64,000 nt of DNA from Apostichopus japonicus (lineage: Eukaryota; Echinodermata; Holothuroidea; Aspidochirotida; Stichopodidae). The notes under the pieces were generated by a model. It was not told the origin of the DNA. It was given only the letters and a program-made list of their open reading frames with translations, and searched no databases. The stretch covers positions 5,779,999 through 5,843,998 of the forward strand of contig NC_092565.1 in the NCBI RefSeq assembly GCF_037975245.1, in the 5' to 3' direction. This document shows positions 12,401-27,400 of the stretch, piece after piece. The position numbers and the translations under genes were made by a program. Position 1 is the first letter of the stretch. Every line of letters begins with the position of its first letter.

Positions 12401-15400
12401 GTTTTAAATGCTGTTACCTGTACGGTTATGTGTCAGGTGCAGAAGAAAAAATATGACAAGGAGTAAAGAAATTTATGTGCTACAGTATGCTTCGAATCCA
12501 GCAACCTCCGGGTTACAAGCCCAGCACTCTTTTTTTCCATCGTCGATAATTTCGCAATCACTTTTCCGTTGTTCATTTACTTGCCTGAAAATTATGTTTG
12601 TAAGCATATCAATGAGGATATTAAAATTTCTTGAAAATCCTCATTCAAATTGGAACTTGAATGAACACAAGAGGCTAGAGCTGATGCAAAAATGGCGTCA
12701 CATCCCTTTGTGGGATATTTTTAACAAGGGAGGAAGGGTGGATTGGTTGGCAGGAGGGGTATGACGGAGTTGGAATCTGGTGGTTGGTTGACGAAGAAAG
12801 AACGAGTATGTACAGTACTGTACAGTCACCTTTCTAGCAAGTTATTGGGATTGTAATTTGTCAATATTTTATCCAGTCTCCAAGAGTGGTTTAAGCTTGT
12901 ACTGTAGAAAAGCCATAAAATGTGGTCATTCATTTTCAACACACATTTCAAGGGCATTTTAAGCACCTCCCCGCTGTATTTGTGCCTATACGTAAAGCAG
13001 CTGTCTACTGGTAACAGGTCCCATAATTACTCGTGCTCCACTTTTTCTTCCCCAGCGATGAGGAAGACGAGAGCGACGAAGAAGATGAAGAGGATGACGA
13101 AGAGAAGGACCAGAAGAAGACTCCACAACAGAAGAAAGGGGTAAGTCTTCCATAATGCAACCTTCCCCCTACCCCCATTGGTACCCCCTTTAGAACCCCT
13201 GAACACCCCACCAGCAGGTCTACTGTAGCTGTGGGCGGTTAACATTGTGGTCGTCCGGGTAGGAGGTTATGCACAGCCCGTTTCTCCTGAAGATGAAGTT
13301 TACTGTAGTTGCTAGTTGCTACAGCAAGTTGTGTTTCTCTGATGACTATTGAAATTATTCTCCGACAGGGTTTGGATTAGTTGGAGAATTGATAGGTTTT
13401 CTATGTAAATTATGAAGAACAGAGGTCAATTGAGGTCATTAGAATCATTTTTATGAGTTCAGTCACATGTGGTGCTGTACATTCCTGTAGACATCAGTCC
13501 ATTGCATTTGAAACTTGGCATAAATTGGTACAAGTTTGTGAATCACTCCATATACAGTACAGGTGTGGTGGCTTTTTCCTGTCCCATATTTTCTGAACGA
13601 AAGCTTTACAAAGCCCTCTCTCTGTCTTTGAGATGCACTTTTGAGGCATTTTGAAAGATAGCATATATAGGGTGTTGCATTGCTGTGTGGTTACACCCTA
13701 TCCTATAGTTGAAAAGAGTAGCAATTGTGTTAAAACATTGTCAGAATTTGGAATGACGCACATACACTAAATTGAAAAAATCCATAAAGTTGTTTCATTT
13801 TTGAACTTGACAGAAAGATCTCTGAAGTGAAACGGAGGAATAAAATGTTATTTGTTGTTACATGTTGGTGATGAAACCCTGAACCTTACTTTAGGGACTG
13901 TACTAACACTTATGAAGCTTTTCTAAAATTCATAAATTAAAAAAAACTCCACTTTGAGTCTTTGTTCATAAGAGTGTGCAGTATGATTTCATAAGCTACT
14001 GATTTACTGTACTAGCTTATCCCTTTAGACACTGTCTGACTCACATAATCGAAAGAGAGTAAAATTTACAGTTGTTTATTTTTAGGGTTAATATTTAACT
14101 TTTTTTCAGTGATTATTAGTTTTTGTGGTATTCATGATCAAATAAGTTTTCAAATTTATTAAGGACAAAAGGAATCACAGGAAATTTTAGTCTGCAAATT
14201 TCGAGAAAACACAGCAATCAAGTTTGAAGTTCAGATTTGATGGAGAGGTTGTTAATTTTGGCCGTCCCAGGGTATTTGCAGGTCATGATATGCTCTATTT
14301 TGCAGGATGTCTTGCACGTCGATAATTCAGGGACTTGGTAACGAATAAATGTAAAAAATTGCAGGTTTCCGGACGGATGGACTTGAGAAAAGCAGTTTGT
14401 TGCATTGATATTTAAAAATTTGCAATTTTTGATACAAAAATTCTCTTAGCAATTTATTAACTGGACTAGTAGAGTCAAGTTTTCTTTCAGAGATTGAATT
14501 AAACGTAGAAATATTTCCATAAATCAGATGTGCTCATCTGGTCAATAAATGTTTCTACGGTATATTTTTAATTCTAATTAGCTCATTTTGCGAATAAATT
14601 TGAATTTGCTGATTCTTTGAGAAAGAACTTGCAATTTTTTTTGGGGGGGGGAGGGGGAATTTGCCTACAGGTTCATATGAAGTGTGTGATTTGTGGGTTT
14701 TTGTCCGTAATGGAAGGGGTGAGTTATAAGTATCAATCAATGTGTGAACTTGTTAATGGGGTCAACTTGGGTCAGTGGGAAATTATGGAGGAGGCCCTGG
14801 AAAATGTGAGCTAAAGAAAAGTGTATTTTCACAATGTGCATAATAATTTACATGGTGAAATAGAAAATACTCAGAAAAGGGGGGGGGGGGCCCTGGGACC
14901 AAACAGGATTCTGGATTCCTCTGTGCTGTACATGTCATCTTCACCACGTGTGCCTGTAGTACCATGGACCGGACTCATATCTGTACAATGCTTTGTGATG
15001 TTCTTTTGTGACGCCATAATTCCTGGCTGGTTTGAACTCTCCTACGTTACCTATTGAATGAATTCTGTCAGAGCTTTCATAACATTCGTATCGTTGAGGC
15101 AATCAGTTTGTTGAAGAATTGCTGTTCAGTCAACCGGAAAAGGCAACCCTTGAAATTGAGATTTCTTATAGAATTAAACAGCTCCAGCTGTGTGCAATGA
15201 TGTCAAAGGAATACCGTACCTTTGGAATGCCTCAGTTCCCCGTGAATGTACGTGACACCTACTGTTAGCATGCCCTGTCTCGGTAGGTCCGTTAATTTGC
15301 TGGAATCAGTAAGGCAGTAGCTTTAAAGCCTCTCAGAATTTAGCCACACTCCTCAGGCATGATCAGACACATGTCAATATCTCTCCCGAATGTGTTTGAT

Positions 15401-18400
15401 GAAGTTTAAAATGTATGAGCCAGTTGTGTGTCTTTCGCAGAGTCAACTGAGATCTTTGAGTACCTCCATTCAATACCGAGTACCGCAGATGACAAGAACA
15501 ATCAAGCGGGTCAAAAGTTTATCGCAGGAACATGTTGTATTGTTATTTTGTTTCTATGGTAACCTTTAGCAATCTACCTGAAAGTCAAGAAAATGTAGGC
15601 CAAATGGAGGGTGTACTCTATATAGTACAGTGCTTAGCAACGTACACTGTACAGTACAGTAGTCCTACTGTGTACATAGTCTGCACAGCGGGGTTGATGA
15701 AAGGTAATTTTGTAAGAGCGCCCTCTATATAGTCTTAAACAGTCTGACAGTCATTTATCGGAATCACCAGACCTGGTTAATCCGTTATGCTGTCACTAAG
15801 GCCGGCGATTGTCACGAATGCACTGTTGTTCTTTAAAGTTGAGTCCCGATGGAAATTGAATGTCATTAAACATGTGATGTGACTTTGTGGGACAGAATCA
15901 TTTGTTTCCTGTTCATGTATGCAAGTGAAATTATTGTCAGTGCTTGTATTATGCTTCCACTGTTATGTGGTGTTATTGCTTCCTGTTTTCACAATCATCA
16001 TCTTTTATTTGTCAGAAATTCCGATTCAAAGTTTACCTACAGAGAGAGAAATAGAAATGAACTTTAGCCATATTCAGTGCTGTAGGAAGTTAAGATTTTT
16101 GTTTGAGAGTCCTGAGTGTTGATCTTATTAGGGAACGATTAGATCATTTTATCAATTATTATGGTAATCATGACAAGTTTGGTTAAATCTAACGAGTGTC
16201 TGGTCCAGACTGGGATATGTGTCGCCAATTTGTTGTCTTAATGTTCAGTTAGTATAAAACTGGTATATGCTTTCATCCTGTCAGTGTAGTGCCAGCTGAA
16301 TGGAGGATCGTTAACAATGAACTTAGGCCCCATTTTTTTTCTTACCACAACTGGTTTAACATTCTGTACTTTTGAGTCATATGATTCCATCGCTTTTGAC
16401 GATACTGAATATTACAAACACATGGCTCATTGTGCCATAAGTACTGCACGTGTCTGCAGTAGCTACTGTATGTATGGAGTATTGTGTCTTTCCCTTTTCT
16501 TTTCTCTCTGTGTGGGTGTGGGTGGATCGCCCATCATTGTAATATGGTAGCCCCCATTCTGAAAGACAAAAGCCCTTTCAGTGGAGATCTGAGACAGTAT
16601 TCATGTGGAATATTATGGAACCAGGTACTACATACCAGTTACAATATAGAACTCTGAGGTGATGGATTTACCACTATGGAGTCAGTTTAATTCTTTCATA
16701 CTTACCAAAACATGATGCTTTCCAAGTCAATCCTATTTTCATATAAACCCATAAAAACCGCCACGATTTATTGTTCTCTGGGAGCCTCGGGGTATGCGCT
16801 CTTTCTTATCCGTTCACACAAAAGGTGCGAAATTCCGAGCATGAAAGAGATTTTGCAGTACATGTAAGGCCCTGCTGATCAAACAGGGTAACTGGAACCC
16901 CTATTAAAATTTCACAAAAGGGAAAATTGAGAATTGTAGCAAGTTGAAAAGGTTGGTCGGCTTCGTACTCTTTATCAGAACCGGAAAGTTGGTCTACAAG
17001 AGTCACTGACCGCCGCAGGGGTCGTAGAAAGGTGACCTTGAGGATTAACGAAACCAACAAAGGATCCAAATCATTAGGAATTTTTTTATGCCTTTTAAAG
17101 CTGTCTAGTGTCTGTTTTTTTTTTTTTTTTAATATTATTTTATTGATGATGTTCATAAGTTAAATTTTTTCTAATCCATGGAAGTATTAACATGGGACTC
17201 TTTTAAGCTACTGAACTGTGGCCCTAGCTCTTTTGTGGACAACTTGCATAATCTGAACTTAAGAGACCATTTTTAATTGAGGAACGTTGGCACATTTTAT
17301 GTCACTGTCTTCATTTCCTCTTATTCTCAGAAGTTAAATTGGAGCTTAGCAAGAAGTATCTCTCTTTAAGTTGTAAAGGTTAAGGGGAGGGGGGGGAGGT
17401 AGTCTTTTCCGATCAGCTGGTTGTCTGAATGTCAGACCTTAAATTATGCAGTATTGGCAAACCCATAGAGCTGAATCATTTTAAGTTATTAAAAGGATTC
17501 CTCTGCCGTCACATGTAAGTACTGTAAATTCAAAGATTACTGTACATTAGTTTGTAGACTGCATGGGAAGACTTGAACACTGACTATAACTGTATAGTTG
17601 GAAACCCACAAGTAGGTAAGTAGGCCATCTATGCCCTATAGGCAGTTCAAATCCAAAGTGTAGGTAGATTGTAGTGGATGCGCCTAAATTTTTCTACATC
17701 AATACACCCAGGCAAAAGTTACTAATTTTTCTCAAAACTTGATTTTGAGGATTTTCAGAAATTATTGGCTAAACCGGTAGTGAAAATCACGTCCTTGAGG
17801 TTACGAATCCTATGCTCAGCTACAGTACCAACTATACTGTCCAGGTGCTGTCCAACCATGGACACATGATGGAAACTTGGGAGGTTGAAGGGGGTGTGAT
17901 GGGGGTGAAGGGGGTGTGATGGGGGTGAAGGGGGTGGGATGGGGCAGGGGCCTGAGAGGAATATGTAATGTAAACTGAGTATTCATCAATGTGGCAAGCG
18001 ACATGTAATTGGGAGTTTATGAAAGATTTTACCCGTTGTTGGGACCTGAGGCACAAGAGTGGGCCCTATCATGGGTAACCACTAGCAGCTACTGTAGATA
18101 CTGTACGATTCATGATTGTGTTGGAAGACATAAATACTGTACACATTGTCCATGTATGTCACTGGAAATCATGGAAATGCAAGGAGATGTGAACTACTGT
18201 AGCTCACACAGGTTCTGGTTTTATTAAGTTCAATGTGGGGTTCTGCTGGCAGTTTGTGTTAGGACTAGCCTGGAAATCTGAAATGATTGTATAAAGATAT
18301 ATACTTATATTGTTAATATCAGTAATCAGTGAATTTGTGGTCAATGCCTTTGTTTTCTTGGGGGTTTTTTTCTTCTTCTTTCTTTAATCTACTATCTCTG

Positions 18401-21400
18401 GCCCATCAGCAAGACCCATCAATCAATTTAATCAATGGGGGGGAAGGTTTGATAGTCCAAGCACAGGTCTTATTTACCACTGGCCTACATTAATCTTAGT
18501 TGTGACAACAGGGTACTTGAAACATTGACACAACATCCTGGCAACTAGCAGTTAGGGTTAATGGCTAGCAAAATAGTCTTCTCAACTTCTGCTTCTTTAA
18601 ACATGCTTAAATTACTTTATGGCCCCTGTGTGGGATACAGTATGCGGTGACAACTTGTGGCTCCTGACAGCCGTGGTGATCTAATCTGGGGCTGACAAAA
18701 TATATGATGAATTGCCCAGGTACTACAACTATGAAATGATATGATTGGTTAATTCTGTGGTGTAAAGTTCATTCACAGGAGTTAGGGTTGCACATTGCCA
18801 CTGTGGATGGACTTCATCATCATAATAGTCACTGATTATGCAAGGGTTGATAGGATTTCAAACTTGGAAAAAGAAAAGTGCTTGTCTTGTCATATTTTAA
18901 CTTTGATTGCTTTTTATGCTATTGTGGCATTTTCATTTGCTTTTGTCACATGTTTAAGCAACATGCACTGTATAATTGACGGCCAGGGGAGTTGAAGTTT
19001 CTTTATATGCTGTTCCCATGGACATGTGGGAAATATTGGCCTTGTTTACATTGAGAATGCAAGGGTAGATCTTGATCTTTTTTAACTCCCAGATGGAGGG
19101 GGTGGGGGGCAAGGAGGTGGGAAGGTAAATTCACATAAATATGAGAATTGGTGGGGATCATCAATTAAGGAAGAGCATTGTGCAAGCATGATCACTACAC
19201 TGCAAGAAATGTCCATTGTCCAGCCTATTCCTGTCACTGAATTTCTAATTCTACAAAGGGAATGTCCCTTTAAAGCTAGCTTTATAATTGTTAATATCTG
19301 ATGTGATCAAATATTTTGCAAATTCCATTGGTGCATGGCTGAACAAAGAGCCATCATCTCATTGTTTACGCTGATTAAGATACAAAATTAGATTAATTGT
19401 TTATCTTTTCTAGAGCGTTTCGGGAAAATTCAAACAGTACAGTACTGTAAGAAGAAGTCACGGATTATAATGTATAGGTGTTCATCATAGTTATTTTGGG
19501 GTTTCCTAAAATACAGACTTTCAACTTTAAATCCATAAATTTACTCCATGGTGTAAACAGCTGAGATTTTCAGATTAAAAGTCATAATTATTGACCTTCA
19601 AATCTATTATCACTTCCTATTTGTTCTTAAAGCTGTGTATTTGGGTTTAAAGTTTGTCTCAGCCATACGGTAGTTACCAATCATTTGATACGGTCCTACA
19701 GTGTGCGACCTCAGCTCAAGAGGTCTGTGTGCATGGTTGGAACCATGTAAGTTGTCATTTGCCTGAAATCAACGAGTAGTTATGATTTAAACTTTTATTC
19801 TAATTCAGCGAATTTGTGTCCTGCAAATTGATTTAAATTGTCATGTTTCATTTGGTCTGCAAACCGTTACGAGCTTGATGGACTCAATTTACGAGAGAAT
19901 AATGTGTCCAGATGCTTCACCTTTTCTTTAAAACATCGAGGGTAGGTACCACCTGGAAGTGACAAATTTAACCCAAGGTGAACCTTCGATAATGCCGCAC
20001 CTTGCATTGAATCTCATGATTTGTGCCCATATATGCCAAAGTAAACTAATAATTAGAGCTGATAGTTAAAATTCAGTTCTTTGAGTCTCATCTTTAACAA
20101 ATTATACTCAAGACACAAAATTATCATTTATCTGAATCATGTATATACTGTACTAGTGATAATTAATTGTTTTGAAAACTATTAAAGCACACACAACCAT
20201 TTATCTCTACAATATCCTGTAAAACTTGATGTGTGATTTTCAACATCTCATACAAATATTAGTTTACTGACTTGGGGTTTATGCCAGTGGGTCACTTGGG
20301 GGTCAGCAGTTGGTCAAATGTCTGAAGACCTTGTGTAAACATGACATGGACTTTACCTGCTCTACATAACCCGTGTATGGCTGTTGTCCTGGTTTAACAT
20401 ACATTCACTGAAGAAATAAATTGTTTTCTTGTTGGGGATCAAAGGTCCACAGAGGTAAAAGAGTAAACTCTCCCCTGCAAACAAATTTATATGGTTCATT
20501 CACATTCTGTGTGCTTTACTTCATCGTCGGTTTTACTTCATGATGGAAGCAAAAGGAACACAGACGAAGAAGGTGCTGTCGTTGAGCGATATGCTGCGAT
20601 CACAGAAGCTACGTACAGTACATTACTTGTAAAGGTCTACCGCCACCTATGAACCACATTGTGATAAAAACTCTAATAGGCATTAGAAATCATGAAAATA
20701 CAGTAGCTGCAAGTCCCATCAAAATCCATCAAAGATTGACCATTTTACAAGTCTTGTCATAAATCTAGTTTATTCATGAATAATAAACGTTTAGCTAATT
20801 ATGCACAGTATTGATGATGTAAAGGGAGCAACTGCCTAATTTTCTGTTTTGTTATTCCTTTCGTTTTTACAACCTTCATTTCAAGGACACTGAACACAGG
20901 TTTTGTGGCTTAAGGCAACTTATTGAGATATTTTTATCGTCTTCATTGAAAAGAGGAACATCACATTAATCAAATGTTACATATGGGCTTGCAATTAGGG
21001 GGTAACTTATTAAGGGCTAACATTTTGATGGAAGCAACACTCCACCTCATAGTTTGCACATATTTAATGAGTTTCCCAGGTTTATCAAAACTTCTATGTG
21101 AATATCTTGGAAACGAAAGGGGCTTTTTTGCAAAACGTTCAACATATTGTTAATGAGGTTATCACACTCAACAAATGTATAGAATATGGAGCAAATTGTG
21201 GCTACTGTAGATGTCTGTAGTGACTTTAAGATGTTGCTTGCTTGAAATTGAATTCGGGCCAATACGGAGCTTTATATGGAACCGCAGAACTGTATGTGTA
21301 GTAGGGTCAGGTGGCCAGTGTAATAAGGTGACCATATTTTCTCAGCACATTCGGGGACACAGTATTGATGTTGACCCCTCAATGTAGGCCTACTGTACAT

Positions 21401-24400
21401 ATAATGTGGGGTGGCAGCTTGGGTGGTTCTACGTTTCGATGATGATCGACGGTAAGATTTCATAGTTTAAGAAAACCTCTAAATCCAGAAACGAGTATTT
21501 CGCCCAAGATAAAAAATCCATTGCCAAAAACCTTGAAGGTACAGTAACTGGAAGTGCCATTATTTATCACTAAGTGCAGACAGATTTTTTCCCCCGTTTG
21601 AATTATTGACAGGATCTGGAGGGGTGCCTTTAGTTTATACAGTAGTTGACAGATGTATTTAACAACCTCTCTGTCAAAGTTTATTTCTACGAGCAGAGGC
21701 AAGCGGAAGGCCAAACAGGTATAGGTAAAAAATTTGTGATTTTCATGGGACAGTAGTACTGTAAGTAAAATCGGGAAACATTTTTTGGGGGATATCTTTA
21801 ATACAGGGATGGGTTACACAAAATTTCGGGGAATGTCTCTGACAGAAATTGGGACGTCTGCACACGCCTTATAGTATATAGTTACAGTCTATGTGTGACA
21901 CTAACACTGTCCATGCAGAGGTTATATGTACTGTATGGTGCAAGCATGGCCAGCTACTTAAAGATGTTGCTTGCTATTGAATCAGGGGTCAGTATGGGGT
22001 CAGTATAGGGGTCAATATGGAGAGCTCTTGTAGGGTCAGGTACTAATGATCGGTAAAGTCCCAGGTTTCTCCCATGTCAACTACCCACCATCACAATTGC
22101 CATTTTTTTTTTTCCATTGGGTAATTTCACAATTTTAATAGAACCTCTTGTTCGTTAATACACCCCGCTGGCTCCAGTCCGTCTAGACACGACGGTGCCA
22201 ATGTAGTTTTTCTGCTGGTCTAAGTACCTCACAACAGTCATTTAGGTAGGAACTTGTTTTGTTGTTAATTAAGGCAATGTTTGCTCAAATCAAATGGTGC
22301 CTCCAGCAAGTTCATCTCCAATACTATCTTAATTATCTTTAATGGGCTTGTATCGGTTAGAATATCTTTGATAACAAAACCGAATTAGACTTCGCTTCTC
22401 GAAATAGGTTTTTTGGAACAAGTGTTTACCGTCTGACAGATGACCTAAATATGACATTCCAATGAAAGACCAAGATGCCGGTGATAAACGTTTTTTCAAA
22501 ATAGAACTGAACACTCACTTGCATTTCAATTATGGAGTTATATTTACTGTATTCTTAGAGTTCCATTATTTTGTCACTTATAAGTATTCTAAGAAGAAAT
22601 CCCTGTCTGCTAATGAAGCAATTAAAACCAAGGTAGAGACATGAGGTCGGGACAAATAACCTACAGTACCATGGAAGTGCCATTTAACGGACAAACGCTG
22701 CTCTGAAACGAGAAAAGTATATATATTAAAAACCAAGAATTGAATTTACTAAATGTGAGAGGCCTACAACACAGTACTGCATGTCACTAATTATTTCTAT
22801 AGAATAAAAGACATGTTTCTAACAAAAATTAATATTCAAAACCGACGCTGATGACCAAACATATCTATATTTGTTAGCAGCAAGGATAGATCTTTGGCTA
22901 CTGCCAGGTTGTGAATATTTATCAGTTTAGAAAATTATAGTAAAATCTAGAAATGTGGTTCGAACATTGCAGCGATAAGAAAAGAAAGAGAAATGTCTCC
23001 CTCTGCCGATTCCACTTTTAATACACTGAAGTTACATGAAAGAAATGCTTTAAGTTTCTTTGTAACTTGGTGCTGATATAAGGGATAAATGTTTAATACC
23101 CAGATCTTGCTTTTCTAGTACTATAGCACTCAGAAAATGGACAAAACATGTAAGTGTAAGTAATGAGACTTGCATGACAGGGCAACATCAGATCTTTCTA
23201 CCAGCAAAAACAACTTACATGAAATGTAATAAATGGTTACAAATGCAGTTTTGAATTTAAAAACAAAACAAAAAAAAGTACTTTTTGCTTTACCATTCCT
23301 ATGCAATTGCTTTACCATGGTTCACAAAGCTATTTTGTCATCGTTTGTGGGAATACTGAAATAGCGCCCTCTGTATGACATTTTGGTCACATGTTGCCTA
23401 AAATGTTCAGAGGGATATGCTGCTTTAATATTGTATCTTTTGATGAGTTATTCATTGCTTTCTATTCAACAACCTTACAGTCGATTCTTATGGGCAAATG
23501 TGTACAGTAAACTGCACATTGAATGACACAAAAAGAGGAATTATCAATGAAACCCTGATTTTTAATTCTCTAAATGTATTAAGAGATTAAATTATCAATT
23601 TTGTTTTTACAATTATTACCTTGACTGTGGTTATCTGCCAGGCTTTGTCATGAATACTAACGTACTGTAACTTAAGTGAATATATATAGAATATATATGT
23701 TTAGTTGGTTTAAGAGTCATTTTGATGGATGTTAAGTAATGTCAGCTAAGGGTTACATTGGACAAGATGTCTTAAAGGGGTAGGGAAGGGGAGAGATTTG
23801 GAAGGAGATAAGGAATGAAGTAAACATTGATGGGCAACAGCTGAGCAAACAATAATTTGGCATTTGATTTTTTGTCAAGGACAGAATTATTTTTCTGGTT
23901 GATGTTATGAAATACATGTGTACCTACGTGAAGCTGCGCAAACATGATGAAGCTCATGTTTTGCTGCATGCATGGTGCTGTTTATAATGTCAAGGGAGTG
24001 TACAAATTGAATGCAAGTTTCTTTTGTTAACAACTGTGACATTGCTGAGCACTGCTTATTTAGTTCCATCTCTCTTTCTCTTTCTGTTAACAGAGCAAGG
24101 TAAATGGAGCCGGACCGAAGAAGGAGGCAAAGGTTAGTTTCTTATCTTAGAGGAGGTTGCCAGTGCTCTCACCAATAACAAACTTGATGCATGCGAAGTT
24201 TGAGTGACAGGGAACATTGTTGTTTGGCACAATTTTCTTTGTTTTTGATTCTACTCTCCCTCCCAAGGATGAAGTGAAATCTTTTGCAGTGGCTGGCTGG
24301 TAATGGCCTCACAGTGTATACAACATCTATGTATGGCTGTGTAAGTGATTCTATATATATGTTACACTTTGGATTGACAAATATATTATTACTGGCTCGA

Positions 24401-27400
24401 AATACAGTTTACTTGAACTTCCATACTGTACTTGATGTTTTTGGATTCGTGTGAGTGGGTAGAAAGAGAGATCAAAGGTCGTTTGAGGTCAACAGAGGTC
24501 AACAGCTAAAATCCCTGTGAAACCAGACAACTCCAAAAATAAAACTTTGATGAACTTTATCGTCGTCTGTGTGCACAGCGGATCAACTATATATATGTAG
24601 CAAGTGCATGTGCTTTCTGCAGAGGTCAAACTCATTTTGAGGGCAACAGAGGTCATAGTCTAAAACCTTACTTTGTACACTGAACAAGTGCAGTATGTAT
24701 ATATGCTACCACTTCTAGTGTTACTTGTGTTGGCCTACTGACACATACGATCCCAGCAAAGCAATTCTGCACACCATTCCAAGATTGATACACCATCGAT
24801 TCCAGGACAAGCACAGTTATTGGATGGCTACGTAGCTGTTGTTTCAGCTATGTACCTCTCCACTGTGATGCCCAAGATGTACAGTAAATATGAACATGTA
24901 CAGTATATTTATGACTTATCCTGCTTGTCTATAGTATATTTTAAGTTTAGTATACATGAAGTATAGTATTTAGTATAGTATGTAGGTACAGTATTAAGAC
25001 AATTGCCTACAGAGCAAAAAGTCTGCTTAAATTTGGTTAACTTTTGTATTCCATTTTAAATAGCATTTTTACTGCAGCTGTCAAAGTACTTATTTATCCA
25101 TGCTGAGATATTGTCTAGTTTTTATACTCATGAATGGCTGGGAGTAATTTCGACGATCAGACCCCCCCCCCCCCTGGTTAAGTAGTGCTTTCTGAAAACT
25201 TTAAGCAATTTAGTTAAAATTCAGGGCGGATACTGATTATCTTTAAAATTGTCATGTTACAAAATTTCTAATTGCATAGACATATCTACCATGTAGGTGA
25301 GTATCACCTGATGTTATTAATGATAGTCAAATTAACATACTTACACCAGGCAAAGATTGTTTAGTTTACAGTGGTTGGAAGTGAGCTGGCTCTTGCCTTT
25401 TGATATCAAATGTTGAAATAGGTTAAATATTATTTCTTTCGAGGACACGGCAGTTCCCCCTTGTGATTGAAAGAGCTGTAACTTGTACCTGTATCTTGAA
25501 TGGATGTTTGTCTGATCGGAAGGTGGATCTGTGTTTGGCGTCTCATTACTAATCCAATCGGGTCTGATATGGCACAAGTGCACACGTGCCGGACTTTGGT
25601 CCCGGCAGAGTTTGGTGGAGTCTTTAGAAGGGTGGGAGGTAAACACAGCCAGGTGTTGCCAGCTGTAGGTAGTCTTTGCACATCTCTTAAGTGAGTTTAC
25701 CTGGACATCTATCACGTCGTCGAATGCTACCAGCAGAAACAGTCGTGGCTTGTCCTGTGCAGTGTCAGTGATCTCCCTCTCTGAGCCGTCGTTGTCTGGC
25801 TGCGGGCGGGGAATGGGGGGCGGGGTGATACCAGGGTGGTGTCGATGACTTGTTATTGCGGACTGCTTGCAGTGCTATGCCATTCGTTTTCCACAGTTTG
25901 TGTTTCTGCAAAGATCTGTGTCAGTAGAATGTTCAACAACATGAACAACATTATTCTCTCTTTTTTGTATCTCCCCCATTGTGGAGATGGAGCCAGAGAG
26001 GCAGGTTTTAAGTTAAAGCATGGTGATCACAGATATATGACTGAATTGAAATAACACATGTATACTCAGGTCTCTGTACAATAAACAAGATTTAACACAG
26101 AATAACAAGATCATGTTTTGAGGATAAAAGGTCACAGATTCATGGGGGGGGGGTGTCAGGTATCATGACATCCCCCCCTCCACAAAAAGTAAAAAAGGGT
26201 TTCACTTGTACACCCTTCAATGCTCCATTTGTGGTCTAAATATGCCTTAACCAATGCACCATTTGATGTCTAAATTTCATTTTTCATGGGGAGGGGGTGG
26301 GGGGTGGAAGGGAGAGGATGTTCCCAGATTCCATACAATGACCGAGTTGGCTTCAGCAACCTCTGGGCCATATTACCCCTTCTGTTTTAAAATCCTAAAT
26401 CCTCTCCGAATACCTGCAGTGACTGAAATTAACTCGTCAGCAACTCACTATGAAATAATACATCCGCAACTTGAGCAATATAATAGAATATCTACTGCAC
26501 AGTTTACTTCAGTTGGACGTTCTATATTTTGTTAGTCAGTCGTAATAACTTATTAACGACAACCACCTTGGATATCGTACATAGTTTCAGTTTTGCCTAC
26601 ATATCAGGTAAGAGAAAAACGTTGCAGGCCGCATAGCTCTATGGATGCCTTCTGTAGCGCACTTTACTGTATTGTCAACGAAGAAGAGAAAGACATCGCC
26701 GAAACGCTTAAATATTTCATCAGAGATATAGCAACTGTAGATTGTATTATGTATAACCACGGAAGTGTTTTGGGATATTTTAGCCAGAAGGGTTTCCTCC
26801 TTGTACGGCATCGAAGAGCGGATGCTGCCTGTTGCTCCATCGTTGATATTCGTCAGCGGGAATACCAAAAATAGAGAGACACTTCAGTTTGGCATAAGTA
26901 GGCAATGGAAAGAGGTAAGTAGTTTGTTTGTCAGCGATGAAGATACAAATTCCCTTTGACTTTTGTGGGAGAAAGTTTTGCAAAAAAAATGAAATAAAAC
27001 AAGGGGCAAAAGCACTCTGAGAAAGACGAGGTCAAACATCGCGAAGATATGCCGATGAGATGATTCATGGACAAAACTTCTTCTTTTTTTTCTCCTGTTG
27101 CAACAATCTCAATTTAAATGACTCACCCAGGTTAAGAAAACAGGTATCAACAGTTGCCAACAAAAAAAGGTTCTATTAAGCAGAAGTCCTTGGCGAGATT
27201 GATTATTAACGTCACTTACTCACCGGACGATGTAGCTACCGTCCGCCTGACGAGCCGGAAAAATGTGTCATTTTGTAAGGGTCGATGAAAACAATTTAGT
27301 CCTACCTCGAGTGTACCATGTTTTCTTAGATTGCAAGAAGTCTTCTGTGTGACTCAGAGGATTAAACAGAAAAAGGCTTCTCCCCGGTGTCCTCTTCTGC

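Larger units (their letters stand above)
4312..13055 (+). other. Intron 4 (8.7 kb)
   Basis: The intron is mostly AT-rich single-copy-looking sequence. It contains CpG-richer patches near 7020-7470 and 11500-11930, an inverted pair of a dispersed repeat (8439-8543 and 9789-9894), a G homopolymer at 10981-10997 and a tRNA-Thr-like relic on the minus strand (12489-12530). It also has a perfect 16-bp palindrome at 12809-12824. A minus-strand open stretch at 7912-8151 ends in a lysine-rich segment but matches no family I recognise. Confidence 0.6.
13141..24093 (+). other. Intron 5 (10.9 kb)
   Basis: CpG-poor, AT-rich intron with many TACAGTA/TACTGTA words. It carries a 20-bp G-rich tandem repeat (17885-17950) and a pair of related direct repeats (21224-21312, 21957-22042) flanking a block with a transposon-end-like sequence near 21321. 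No additional exon with convincing signals was found. Confidence 0.6.
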
